Shown: positions 43,967 through 56,727 of the stretch, piece by piece
How positions within the stretch are numbered: the first letter of the stretch is position 1
Layout: every line of letters starts with the position of its first letter
Assembly (NCBI RefSeq): GCF_003590095.1
Contig: NC_039483.1
Coordinates: 11,222,001 to 11,286,000, forward strand
DNA: 64,000 nt
From: Trichoplusia ni
Lineage: Eukaryota; Arthropoda; Insecta; Lepidoptera; Noctuidae
Reading direction: 5' to 3'
Program-made: the position numbers and the translations under genes
Notes under the pieces: generated by a model
Databases searched by the model: none
Told to the model about the DNA's origin: nothing
What the model saw: the letters and a program-made list of their open reading frames with translations, nothing else

Positions 43967-44966
43967 NNNNNNNNNNNNNNNNNNNNNNNNNNNNNNNNNN
44001 NNNNNNNNNNNNNNNNNNNNNNNNNNNNNNNNNNNNNNNNNNNNNNNNNNNNNNNNNNNNNNNNNNNNNNNNNNNNNNNNNNNNNNNNNNNNNNNNNNNN
44101 NNNNNNNNNNNNNNNNNNNNNNNNNNNNNNNNNNNNNNNNNNNNNNNNNNNNNNNNNNNNNNNNNNNNNNNNNNNNNNNNNNNNNNNNNNNNNNNNNNNN
44201 NNNNNNNNNNNNNNNNNNNNNNNNNNNNNNNNNNNNNNNNNNNNNNNNNNNNNNNNNNNNNNNNNNNNNNNNNNNNNNNNNNNNNNNNNNNNNNNNNNNN
44301 NNNNNNNNNNNNNNNNNNNNNNNNNNNNNNNNNNNNNNNNNNNNNNNNNNNNNNNNNNNNNNNNNNNNNNNNNNNNNNNNNNNNNNNNNNNNNNNNNNNN
44401 NNNNNNNNNNNNNNNNNNNNNNNNNNNNNNNNNNNNNNNNNNNNNNNNNNNNNNNNNNNNNNNNNNNNNNNNNNNNNNNNNNNNNNNNNNNNNNNNNNNN
44501 NNNNNNNNNNNNNNNNNNNNNNNNNNNNNNNNNNNNNNNNNNNNNNNNNNNNNNNNNNNNNNNNNNNNNNNNNNNNNNNNNNNNNNNNNNNNNNNNNNNN
44601 NNNNNNNNNNNNNNNNNNNNNNNNNNNNNNNNNNNNNNNNNNNNNNNNNNNNNNNNNNNNNNNNNNNNNNNNNNNNNNNNNNNNNNNNNNNNNNNNNNNN
44701 NNNNNNNNNNNNNNNNNNNNNNNNNNNNNNNNNNNNNNNNNNNNNNNNNNNNNNNNNNNNNNNNNNNNNNNNNNNNNNNNNNNNNNNNNNNNNNNNNNNN
44801 NNNNNNNNNNNNNNNNNNNNNNNNNNNNNNNNNNNNNNNNNNNNNNNNNNNNNNNNNNNNNNNNNNNNNNNNNNNNNNNNNNNNNNNNNNNNNNNNNNNN
44901 NNNNNNNNNNNNNNNNNNNNNNNNNNNNNNNNNNNNNNNNNNNNNNNNNNNNNNNNNNNNNNNNNN
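43967..44966. other. Assembly gap of 1000 N
   Basis: Exactly 1000 N, likely a placeholder length. It interrupts the composite block on its left and the 5' UTR of a LINE on its right. Confidence 1.
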
Positions 44967-46829
44967 CCAGGTAAGTCCGAGGGAACTCCTGAACGACTTG
45001 TCCTAGGATAACCGGGTTTGGACAGTTCTGACTGGGAAATCCAGACCTGTCACACCCCCTATTATTCCCCTCACCCCCCCTCACCCCTCGACCAACCCCC
45101 CCCTCCTACCCCCCTCCTACCCCCCCCCCCCCCCCGAACACCACACGGGACCCCCCCCCCCCCTCGGACGCCATTACCCCTCGGCCTGTATCTCGGGAAC
45201 GGCTGGAGCTAGAAAACTGTGAGGGTGTCGTTGAAATCGTCTCGACGAACTCTATCATCTGGCCCCTACAGTTTTTCACGAAAAATCCAGCCACCAGAAA
45301 AATCACCGGCAGGGAACTCAGAAACCACATCACACGCCAAGGCAATACTCCGTCAGCGGCAGCAGGACATCAGCAGCACGCGACGCAGCGGCAACAACAT
45401 CGTCGTCACATTAATAGTTATACGAGTCCATCACCGTAGGTAGTTTAGTTAATTAATTAAGTTATAATATTAAGTCATACAACACTAAATTAGCCTGTAA
45501 ATTTACCTTATTTCTTCAATCTCCTATCTATCATAATGTCAGCCCCCATGAAAACTAACTCCGCCATCGCAAGCAAGGTCAAGCCGACGCGGTCGCTTCG
45601 GGAGAAGGTGCTGTCAAAGTCAGCGAAGTCTGTCGCCTCGGAAAGGTTGGCGCAACCATCGCAGACGTGCACAGCGGACCTAAAGCCGAAAGCGGCCTCG
45701 GTGTCAAAACGCGGCGGACCAAAGGACGGCAGTGCTCCAACAGCTGAAGAGCCCCGTCACTGCTTACAGCTCGGCCTGCTCGGAAGCCTCCGACCAGCAA
45801 CGCACGAGGGAAAACCAGCGAGTCTCGGAGATAGTAATTGAATGGGAACAGTGCAACGTCTCCCCACCCAAACACATTGTCACAGACGAGGAGGACTCAG
45901 ACGCCTCGAGCCGGACAGACTACACGTCCGGCAGGAGGGCGAGCATCCTGTACAGGACACCGAAGAGAGGTACAGGTGTCCATATGGACCTCGCCACAAG
46001 AGAGGCGAATACCCTCCTCCAACAGGGAAAAGAGGCGTTGGAGGCGGCCGGCAACATGAAGCGGGAATGCAAGGCCACCGCCCAGGAAAGCCTTCAGGGC
46101 CTGTACGAGACGGTCCTCTCCTTGTCGGACTCCAGGGCCAGACACAAATACAACCTGGAGAAGGAGAGGTCTCGGCACGCACAGGAGCTAGTGCGCGCAG
46201 AGCGGGCTCACACTCGGGACATGCTCGCTCTCAAAGAGACCCTCGCCACGGAGCTGTGTGGAGCAAGGGAGGACATACGGGACACCCTGAAGGCCACCAA
46301 GAACATCAGAGAGTGGCTAGGCTCGGAGACCCTCGAGGCGCTGAAAGCAAGCGCTGAAACGAAGAAAGGCGTCCAAGCGCTTGAGGCGACTATTAGGAAA
46401 GAGGCGGAGAGCACGCGTAAGGAGATAGCCAGAGGCTCTGGGTCGCCGGGAAAAGACATCCCGAACCCAATCCTTATGCGCCTCGAGCTGAATATCGCCA
46501 ACATAACTAATCAGCTCGATACTCTCCGCAAACAGCTGGACCGCCTCAAGCAGACGCCAAAGACTCCAGCCACCAGCAGCAGCGCGCAGTCCATCCAGCA
46601 CGAATGCTGCATCACCCCCGCAATGGTGACGGCCGCCTCCACGATGGAAAGACTGGAGGCACAAGTACTAAAATTAACCACACAACTCACCACACACATT
46701 AACACACCCCCTCCTCCTCAGCAAGACATCAGCCGACACTTCAAGCCACTGAAGGAGAAGCTACAGTCAGTGTCCTCTCCATGGAGAGCAATAAGCTCTT
46801 CAGTATTGAATTACGTAGCAGTGATTTGA
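44967..46829 (+). mobile_element. R1-clade LINE, 5' half only
   Basis: GC-rich 5' UTR with C-rich low-complexity runs (about 45060-45160), then an ORF1 N-terminal region, ending abruptly near 46825 in AT-rich host DNA. No ORF2 follows. It looks like the part missing from the 27132-31199 element. A 5' half without a 3' half is not a product of target-primed reverse transcription, so a later deletion or rearrangement is implied. Confidence 0.6.
45536..46829 (+). pseudogene. LINE ORF1, N-terminal coiled-coil region
   Basis: ATG at 45536 (MSAPMKTNSAIASKVKPTR), with a basic Ser/Lys-rich start. The frame is lost between 45732 and 45841, where coding continues in a neighbouring frame. From about 46000 to 46600 the protein is charged and heptad-like (RARHKYNLEKERSRHAQELV, LMRLELNIANITNQLDTLRK), predicting a long coiled coil as in R1-clade ORF1 proteins. 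It stops in flanking sequence at 46829 before any zinc knuckle. No family signature is decisive; identity rests on composition, coiled coil and GC-rich 5' UTR. Confidence 0.55.
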
Positions 46830-49800
46830 ATCCAATGTTTGATGATAAGGAATGTGAATTGTTATTGACATTGAAATCAATACCCATTATTACAACTATT
46901 GCGCTACTGTTCATTAAAAACTTGAGATTGGTTCACATACTAACTTAGAGGTCTCGAAATCTCTCGGGACTGCGAGCCTGACCTTTTCATGTCGAACGAA
47001 TTAAGCGCCGCTATAACTAGTGTCAGGCCTCTTAGGGACTGTACGCATTACAATATTCATCTTTTCAGGATCCCTAAGGATTAGTTGTCGAACCATCTTT
47101 TTTCTGGGAATATGTTAACGAAAAGCGTCTTCATTTTTCATGGGATGAGTTAAAAAAAGACTTAGAAGTGTTCCAGTGCGAGTCAGATTTGGGAGATAGA
47201 GAGTTCTATATAAAGAGGCTTTAAACTAAAAACTTTAGCAGACAATGGTTAGTCACCCATCAAATTAATGTATGAACATAAGTATAACTTACCAACTGTA
47301 ACCTAGGTTTCCATTATTAATTTGTTGTCGAATTGGCAACAAAAATAAATCATGTGTAAACATTCAAACTGTCTGCCAATCACGTATAAATAACGGTGGC
47401 ATTCCGACAGATAGACAGCGGAGCCTTAAAGGGTGTTGTTTTTATCCTTTGGAAATAGAACTCTAAAAGCACGTTTTACTATGGAAACTCTAAAATAATA
47501 CAACGACGAGAATTTCTTTATCACCCCTTTTGTATTCATTTTATTTTGCGAACGTGTTCAGTGAACGAGTCCACTTCCTAGTCAAGATGAATCTGACTAT
47601 TTAACGCGAGACAAAAGCCGTTGCTTTATAAGGCTTTAAAGGCTTTGTTTAGTTTTCCCACTGAACGGTCGGGCGTTGCGGTCTAGAACTAATTTATTCA
47701 CTAGTTGAGTGCCTGAAGGCATTTGTGTTTACACGATCAAGTAAAATAACATATTAGATTTATTTTCACATATTATTATATTAGAGAACATTTTATATAA
47801 AAGTTTCAACAATATTGCTTCTCTAGCTGTTGTTGCTTGCTATCTCTTCGTAGAGACAGACTTTCCAGTAAGATGTGGCTTATTCCTTTTTTATGATTTT
47901 CAAGAGTTCTTGATTCAAAAATCGGTTGTGCTTATAAATCTTTACTGTTTTTCTGTAACTATTTTCGCATGCCTATTAAAGGCGAGATTGCGTCAATAAT
48001 TATTATTCTATATTTATAATCTTTTTGCAAACCATGCCTTGTGCGAATTATGATCTATTATATTATAGTTATATTTTATCAATTAGTATTAGCATTGATC
48101 AAACGTTAGAATTTATGGAGATGACTGAGGAAAGTCATGTGACCATTAATAATGAAAGTTATTTTCAAACACTTTAAAATTTCCTACTAACGATTATAGC
48201 AGTGTCATTTGCCCAGAGGAGCTTAGGTGACTTGCACTTGACTATGAAATTGACTGTCAAACTACTTGCACTTATTATGACGACCCGCTTATTTCAAACT
48301 CAATGGAAGTTAATAGTCATGACGAGATACGGCGTCAGCGGTGTTGCATCAACTCATCTTTTGAAATACTTCTCTCGTATTCTCTTCACGAAAGTTATAC
48401 AATCCTTGTTAATATGAGTTTGATTTGTTTTGTTGACTTAAGTTTGGATAAAAATCTTTATCTCTCTTTAAAACAGATTTGCATGATGGAATTGTTTTTT
48501 TAAATGATTATATATATATAGCTATAAATTGTAAAATGTACAACATTTTCTTCTACGTTTTGCGGTTCTCATTAGTTCATAGCAGTTTACAAGAGTACTT
48601 AGTGAGATTACATAATGTATGTAAATATGGAAGTAGATTGCCGACCTCACCGAAAATTCGTGTTTATAGTGTTTGCTCGGACCAAATGAAGTAGTTCTGG
48701 TTTCGCGAATTACAGAGTAAATAATGGAATATATTGTTGAGTAGCGCCGCTTACGGAACTAACAGATTAGTTTAGAATACGAATGAAATTTATTTATTCT
48801 TGGTTTCGCATTTGTTTATGTGATTTAATTACTGTACGGTATTGTTTCTGTTATTGTTATGTACAGGCACGACGTAAAGTATCGATTTAAAATGTTTCCC
48901 GAAATAAATACACTTAATAATATAATACTTTAAAAATACTGTACTAAATAAGACTATCCTAAGTTTTTTTCTGTTTTTTTTTTCCGGAGAAATTACAGTT
49001 TCGAACAGCACTCTTCGAGTCACGTGTTCTGTAATAAGTATAACGTTTCTTAAGCGCCAGTTTTTTAAGACTACTAGAAAGAAGAACATTTTGATTTTGA
49101 ATCTCCCACAAACATCTTAAACTCCGTTTAAACTATACATTTTGTAACATCATTTCTATGTCATAAAAAAACATCTTAACAGAATAAAAATAATACGAAT
49201 AAACACACCATAAAGAAATAAATTCAATTCCCCAAAAAATCCTAATATATATTCGAGGGAATATTTCGACAATCGCATTGAAGCTCCTCTTTATATTTTC
49301 GTCTGTTACTGCGCGGCTTATGCAGTGTAAACAAACTGAAAGAAATAAGTTATGTGTGGGTATAATGCGGCTAGTGGTGACGTAGCGCTGTTCTCTTATT
49401 GTGGTAAACAAGTATCATGCAAGCGACATAATAAATAACGAACCCGAGATCCTTCTCAAATACCCTGTGCTTTGTTAACTGTGGCTCTACCATACCATAT
49501 AGTAATACTTTAGAAATTGTAGAAGCGAGACACTACACTGCATTAATTATTGTTGTCTCTCTTACGCGATCGTAAAACTCTTAGCGTAAGAGGTGGTTGT
49601 AGGCCAACTGCACTGAGGGGCAATATCATACAAATGTGTTTATAAAACTTGTTCCGAAGGTCTAGACGCATTTATTTAATAAATACATGATGTTAAATGT
49701 TCAAGTATTTACATATTCACTAATAGACTCATTGTTTTAATTTAAACTGAATACTAACGTACGAATAATAGTTAACCTTGAGATTTCAGTAATTAAGTCG

Positions 49801-50529
49801 ATTATTTAAGTTAATACCCATATATCGTGCAGAACAAAATCACTTAATGATAGAATGAAAATAATAAAATTTAGCGTTTTTATTTTGACAAAAGCTTAAA
49901 TGTCTGTTAGTAAAGAGTTTTAGAAAACATGCATTCATAGGAATAATTAAATATGAAAATACATATATGTCGGAGCTTTAGTACAACGAAAATCGACACA
50001 CTGCATTTTCTGAGTTTTAAAGTTAATCTTCTTTGTACTTTCATGTTTTTACGTCAATAAGTAAATCAGTTGACTTTACAAAATATACTATGCAAATAAA
50101 TGTGGTTCGATTAATAGAAACTAATTGGGCTTGTTATTGCACTAATGAGCAAATGGAACGAGAAGGTATTAGTAGATACGGTAATAGGTAGATGCTTAAG
50201 AATAAAATCGCTTTAAGGATCCGTAAATAGAAGCATTTACTAGGATTATGTCTTCCAATATTAATCACTACTGATAAAATTAGTATAAATTGAAATCTTG
50301 ATTGGATTTGAGACATTGATAACGTGAAAATTGAGCGCACATGTCACAACTACAAAAGTTTGTAGTTGATAAATGAATGTGGATAATTAGAGAGCATTGT
50401 ATTTAACGAAATCTATAGAAATTATGCAAATAATACTTGTTGAAATTTGTCTAATTATAATTTGTCACTAAATTAACTTTCTTAATTTTACTTTTTTCTT
50501 AGTTTCTTATGTTTACGCGAATGTTAGAC
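46830..50529. other. AT-rich intergenic DNA, no gene recognised
   Basis: No ORF above about 92 codons, and none of those has a recognisable domain or typical insect codon use. No tRNA, rRNA or satellite was recognised. Probably unique intergenic or upstream DNA. Confidence 0.6.
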
Positions 50530-50663
50530 ATTGAAATGAAACTAATTTTACGGATTTTATCGCGGTTTAATTTTAGTTTTTAGTGCCCGACGTTTCGACC
50601 CCTTTGCAGAGGGAACTAAAATAAGACCCAATATAAAATCCGTAAAAGTAGTTTCGTTTCAAT
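50530..50663. mobile_element. Foldback MITE, 134 bp
   Basis: Terminal inverted repeats of 31 bp with a few mismatches: ATTGAAATGAAACTAATTTT at the left pairs with the complement of the right end (50633-50663). The interior has CCCGACGTTTCGACCCCTTT, a core seen in lepidopteran dispersed repeats. Non-coding. Confidence 0.7.
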
Positions 50664-53600
50664 ATTTTATAATGTCAAATTATACTCTACTTTGTTTGAC
50701 TAAACGAATTATTATTGAAATTCAAAGCAAACGGCTTACTTGTTCAATTTTCGTTACAAAGTATAATCCGCGACAATTTGGGCATTAAACAGTAAAAAAG
50801 GTAAAATTTACTACAGACTCGAAGAACGACGAAGTTTTCTGCAAATTATCGAGAGATTTAAAGAAACTTTGTTTTATCTTTAAAGAATTGAGATACAGAT
50901 ATAAACTTCAGTAAAATTGCTTTTCTTTAATCACATTATAGCTTTCCTATTTACATAATCATTGAATTGCTAATGAGTAGGTAAATTTATTTATCTGGTG
51001 ATTTTATACTTACTTTCAGAATAATTCTAAGAGAATTCAGAAATTTCCTTGGAGCTAAAAATAAAGTTACACTTGAAAGAAAATTATATAATTAGCTTCT
51101 AAATAGAGCATAATCATAGTTAAGTTATTTTGGATTTCGACTTTCAAAGCTTGTTTATTAGATTAGATGATTCCTTTTATTCTTCCTCCAGATAATTGTG
51201 TAGGCGGTTTAATGAATTTTCCACTTTCCACACCCTGTACCTTTATTTATATAAATAATAATAAATGTTTAATATTTATCTCACTTTATAATTAAACTCT
51301 TCGTACCTCTACCACTTTTAAAAGGGGACATTTTTAGCTTTTCATAGTTTTAGTTTAAATGAGTTTGCTAATGTCCTTGAGTTCAGCGACCAATGTAAGT
51401 TTTAATTAGTGTGTTCACGTAAAGCTTTCTGTCGAGAACTGTAAGTGAAAAGGTAAGGGCCAGTCTAAATAAATCTCGTCTTTTTATTCAAAGAACAGAA
51501 AAGTCGAAGGAAGTGGTGCTCAGACTGAGCGCGCACGTGGCAATTAGGAGATAATGATCAACATCAACATCAAAGGAGAATCATACAGATACGAAAAGCC
51601 AAACACATCACACTAATACACAGTAGATTATTCCAAAACACTTGCATTTCGAAAGACGGTTTGAGAAAAGTGTTGTGAAGGTTGTATTACCATCACCTGA
51701 AGTGATGACCATCATCACTCCAAGAGACATATCACATCAAGAAAAAGATACTCGAAGATGAATTTTACTTTACCGTCATTTGTACGTCAAAACTGAACAA
51801 CTGTATTATGTATGAACACAGCATCTGTACCAATATTTTATATTTACATATGTATTTGCGAAACCAATAAGAGCGAGACTTACAACGAATAAGTAAGTAT
51901 AGCGACTGATTCCCTATGGCATTTCCCACTACTTGTGTAATCAATGTTTAAAACCCACACAAAACTTTGAGGAAAACTTGTTAGTTCATCAAAGAGTTCA
52001 CACTAACAAAGCTTAATCAACTTTCAATTTACATAGCGTGCTTTATAAATAGACTATTAGTATGTCACCGAAAATGCTAATTAACAAGTACTAATTAGAT
52101 TTACAAATAAATAAGGTTATATGCGTGACTTCATAGACTTCTAATATATAATTTATCAGTATTATGAACGTAAATAACTTCGTTAGAAATTGTAGGTCAC
52201 GCTATTTGGTACAGGCAACAGACGGTTCGTGTTAAAGTTACAACTACAAGGCACGAAATTCTCTTCAGTCTATTACAAGGTTTTCTTAGTTTCACCTGTC
52301 CCATTATCTGTCGGTCTGTCCGTCTGTTATCAAATCTTTGAAATTGATTTTTGAACTACACGGTTTCACTTTGATCTAAAATGAAAGATGTCAGCATATT
52401 GCTCGACAATGCAATATTACGGCATGACATAAAGCTGATGCTGGAATTTGAAGCTGGAGATGAAAGGCAAGGCTAAAATTTAATTTTTTGCTTCGATTAT
52501 GAAGCAAAAACCAACCTTAAAGCATGTTTTTTTAACCTGGCAAACTAATTCGATTCGTAAATGGCTTATTTTTAAATATTTTGATAAGTGACTGTTACTG
52601 TCAGTTTTTTAAGGACAAGAATTAATTATCTGTTTAATTTAATTGGTTAACCTAATAGTCTTGGACATTGGCATTTAAGCAAACTGAATACAGCGAAGCA
52701 AACGATTTCAAAAATGATTTTCCCAAAATATTTCATTTTAAAATTCATCTCGTCCGTTAAACGTGAAATTGAAGAGTTAATCCAATTAGCACGCGCACTA
52801 TCCCAATCACAGTAAAGGACCTTAAGCCCATTTAAAACAAACGAGCCTATCACTATTATAGGGTGCAATTACAAATTCCGGGCCGCGGTAGAGTTCCCAA
52901 CAAAAATCCAATAACACTTTAGCCGACCTGAAAATTGAAGCGAGGATCCGCGTGCTAAAGTTACGACTACTGTCTTAATGAGGTTATAAAAGTAAGACTT
53001 GCTTCTATAACTTGTTAAGAAACTTTAAGATCCATTATTTGAATGAAACGAGGAATCGAAAACGCAATCATTATTATGGCTTTCCACAAAACCATCATAC
53101 CTAAGTATATGGATTTATTTTAAAAGTGAGTGCTTAACATAAATAATCGCGATACTTTTCTTGGCGATTAATATTGTTAATGATGCACAGCTGTACTTTA
53201 CACGAGACATATCTTGTATGACTTTAATTAATGACGGTATCAATTAACCGTGTTGTAAGAGTAATATCGCGTCAAAACTTTGCAAGCGTTGTTTGTTCTA
53301 AGTTGTAGGATAATGAAAGGAAATGATATTAAAAGTGAAATGCGAGGGTATTTTTAAGTTAGCACATGCCTAAAAGCCTAACATCAACGCTAAAGTAAGA
53401 CAATTTGACTTGTATACGTATATCGCCGTCTCGGTTAAAAAGTCAGTTTTAAATGTGGAAGCAAGACGCCATTATACACCGTCTAGTGCCGTCTCTCTCC
53501 CACAAAAAAAGTTAGTGGTAGGTTACGCCCTTTACTGAAAAGGAGAAAGTAAATATACATTAACTTGAATCGCCTTCATATATTATGAAAGAACAACACA

Positions 53601-53850
53601 AGAAACGTGCTTGAAACTTCTGGAGAGTTTTTATGTTCCGGTACAAAAAGTTGTGTGAGCAAAGGTTCTGTCTTCAGGTTCAAGGTGATTCTAGAATTAG
53701 ACTAGTTTAGACACAGCCGTTGAGACATCATGAGCCGTTTGAAGAAGGTTAAACAAAATGGTTAGCTGCTTACTTGCCCGATTAATTATGCTCACTGGTT
53801 TTCGTTAAGTTAATGTCATTAGGTTTCCGTGACTATGGGCGGGACAGCGA
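50664..53850. other. AT-rich intergenic DNA, no gene recognised
   Basis: Only short ORFs without domains. A GTCTGTCCGTCTG stretch near 52310 recalls lepidopteran repeat leaders but is too short to classify. Confidence 0.6.
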
Positions 53851-53960
53851 AGTTGTTAAGCAACTGTGATCACGATCACATTTTCGTTGGGTGACAAAAA
53901 GAAGCGGGGAATCCCGCCCCCCAATCTGTTTGTCACTCAACCGTTTTTTTTTTCTTTAGC
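53851..53960 (+). mobile_element. Possible 5S rRNA-derived SINE relic with hairpin
   Basis: GTTAAGCAAC followed about 25 bp later by GTTGGGTGAC matches the spacing and sequence of the internal region of 5S rRNA-derived SINEs in insects. The adjoining 53897-53952 stretch can fold: GTTGGGTGACAAA pairs with TTTGTCACTCAAC around GCGGGGAATCCCGC. Degenerate; the ends are not defined. Confidence 0.35.
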
Positions 53961-54602
53961 CTATTTTACAAAACCATGAGTCCGACTCGAGCCTGACCTA
54001 TTTTTTAATCATATCAGTCACATGGCATGCCAAAAAATAAAATTATCATACATATATCCAAATACGTTGACATCAAAATGAAAATGTGGCGCGCTATAAA
54101 TTCCTTCGCTAATGTGATTGCATTTTCAGAAAAAATACATCATACAAAAATTCTCAGACTTAAAAGATTTAATCGGATCACGAGCATAACTTAAGACAAG
54201 GGTTGCCCTTCAGCACCAGACAGTTGAACGGGTTTATCCAATCCTCTCTATTATATAACCTCCACGTCATTAGTAAAACCTATTTACGCGTTGTTTATGT
54301 TCAGCTGTACACACTACACATTGATCCCATCCCGAACGGAAACGTTCCTATTCCTGATGTACGCGATAAGCATTCAGTCAGAATATTAGTTCCACTGCCA
54401 AACCAAAATGCGAAGAGGAAAGCCTCGCGTTTATTACACAGTCAACACGCATTCGTATATGATTATGTTCCACGGCAGTAGTAAACCATGAATACAATGC
54501 GCCTGACCATTTTATCTTAAAACCTCAAACTACAACAAAAAAGGTTTTTCATCATTCATCCTCGAACGTCAGCTATCTTTTTGATACTATTTTGGTCTTG
54601 TC

Positions 54603-54714
54603 ATTGTAGAATGCGAGAAGCCGAGAAGCCGAAAATCGATCTCAGTGGCGTGCACTTGGAGAGGCCTATGTCCAGCAGTGGACTGCGATAGGCTGATGAT
54701 GATGATTGTAGAAT
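54603..54714 (+). mobile_element. 5'-truncated LINE fragment with 10-bp target duplication
   Basis: Flanked by ATTGTAGAAT at 54603-54612 and 54705-54714. The 92-bp insert carries AGAGGCCTATGTCCAGCAGT and ends in GATGATGATG, the well-known 3' end of a lepidopteran RTE-type LINE. The direct repeats prove target-primed insertion. Confidence 0.85.
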
Positions 54715-56592
54715 TAAATAAAGAAAGCGATATTATGTTTTGAAATCTTTTTTTAGAATCTGCTCTTTTCTTACTTAAAACCATCAATCGAAAGTTCTCG
54801 ACGAAATTCAAAATAGAATAAGGTTTGAAGAGGAGGTATTTTTTTATAGGACACAATTATCTATACACCGCAAATAGATATACAACAGATGTTTCATCTG
54901 TACATTGAAGTCCCGCAAGTATTTTAAAGGTTATAAGTACTTTTTTCGTTTTTTTAGATCAGGCACAATATCTGCCTACGCTTCCCTTTGTTGCCTTAAG
55001 CCTTACGAAACCATCAAAGTAATCACGACAGCGTTTCCTAGGTAACCACTTACTTAACCTAATATAGGATTCTTGGAAAGCAGGAGTTCTAGCACTTTAG
55101 AATAGATGATTGTACTAAAGGGTGAACACGTGATCACGTTAACAAATAAATATAATAGTAAAATAGCCTTTAATGTTACTTTTAATGTACATGTTGGTAA
55201 CGAAGCATACTATTTTTAATCATATAATAGCCAAAATATTATTATAAACCTGTAGTATCTATTAAAACTGAAAATGTTATCGTATTTTGACGCACGCGTT
55301 ATTATTTGTGCTTAATTTTCTGTAAATTGTATTTATTTATTCATTTTATAAAACCATTAATGTATCTGGTGTTCATAAAAACATTCTATATAATATATGT
55401 AAATAACGCCTCTTGTTGTTTGTCCGCACGAAACCTCTTCCCCGATTTTGAGTGCAAGTTATTTGACAGTTACAATTTTATTAATAAAATACCTAACTCA
55501 TATGATGGTATCATCATACCACGCGAACAAAGTCGCGAGAAAGAGGTTTTTGTAAAACGATAAGTAAGGGTGTTGTTTTTTTTTAATAAAAATGAAATTA
55601 TAGATTCACACTTTATGTCAAGTACAGTATACAGGTAGATAATTTGATCGTCCATAAAATAGTTTGTGATAAGCAGAATAAAAAAAAATTGTAAATAGAT
55701 CTTTCACAAGTCAGCATTAATAAACGCCGTTATCACCTAGAACTATATTTCTATGCATTAAAAAGCTACTCAGACTACAAAGGCACACGGTGTTGGTAAT
55801 GAGATCTAGAATTATTTATTGCATTACTTATGCAGCTTCAAGTTCTAACTGCCAGAAACAAGCTGTAACATCTTGTTCTTACAGCATTTCTGCTCTTTGT
55901 ATGCACAAAATTGTTTCTAAAAGAAAAAAATTATAAATGAAGAGGGCACGTGCTGTCAAAGTGAAGGTAAACATTTTTCAGTCATACGTGGTACCTAAAC
56001 TGTTTTTGAAAAAATAGGTTTTCAAAAGTTAAACGGGTTCACGTTAATACCTGTTTGTTTGTTTAAGTTGATTATACAAACTCCATATTTTGTTGTACAG
56101 CCAAATTAAATTACTAAGTAATTAAAACTATGAGACAACGGGATATTAAAACATTCAAAACTTCTGTAGAGTAAAGAGATATGATTTGAAAATACAACTA
56201 CGAAACTCGACATATGTGTAGTCGAATATAAACATGGCAGTCTATTGTTTTTAGAGTATGATTTAAATATAATATTAGCTCGTAGATTGATAAAACTGAA
56301 AGCAGCTATGTTAATATTATCAAGTCTAGATATTTTGTTAATTCTCTGATCAGTACTAGCCGCAGTATAGGTACCTGAACCAAAGACTGAAACACGATTT
56401 AAGTCGCACTGATCTATTTTCTTGTATTCAAATATGTAGCGCTGTTGCCATTATTATTAGGTGTGCAAATAACTTGGTAGTATAATCATTGTCGGTGCTA
56501 TCATCGTGTACACGAGCTAATTAATATGTCCACACGGCCAAGTTGACAAATGTTTTCATGAGCCGAGTTGGCCAGGGTAGGTAGGTAGTGTG
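54715..56592. other. AT-rich DNA upstream of a CpG-rich stretch, no gene recognised
   Basis: No supported ORF. A degenerate CACGCGAACAAAGTCGCGAG near 55519 resembles the Helitron 3' hairpin but no ends can be placed. Confidence 0.5.
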
Positions 56593-56720
56593 GCAGAGCG
56601 CGCCGCCCGGCAGCCGCGAGCCGCCCACAGCCGCGGCCCATTCGCCTTCGAATGCGCGACCCGGCGCGCCGCTTCCGTCGCGGACTCCTGAAACTTTCCC
56701 TCGCGCGGTTTCCCGACGCT
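56593..56720 (+). promoter_or_regulatory. CpG-rich stretch, candidate host promoter
   Basis: About 130 bp dense in CG dinucleotides (GCGCGCCGCCCGGC, GACCCGGCGCGCCGC) in otherwise AT-rich DNA. It is followed by GTTCAGACG at about 56725, a possible initiator. No TATA box is evident. Its position just upstream of a strong-context ATG suggests the 5' end of a host gene on the plus strand. Confidence 0.45.
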
Positions 56721-56727
56721 ACTGTTC

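Noticed and set aside
43957..45084. 375-codon minus-strand ORF
   Set aside because: It is created by translating the N gap.
45060..45180. C-rich runs as a possible G-quadruplex or satellite
   Set aside because: Low-complexity 5' UTR next to an assembly gap; sequence quality there is doubtful, so no functional claim is made.
54203..54481. 92-codon plus-strand ORF
   Set aside because: It starts at a TTG, has no ATG near its start and no recognisable domain; chance ORF.
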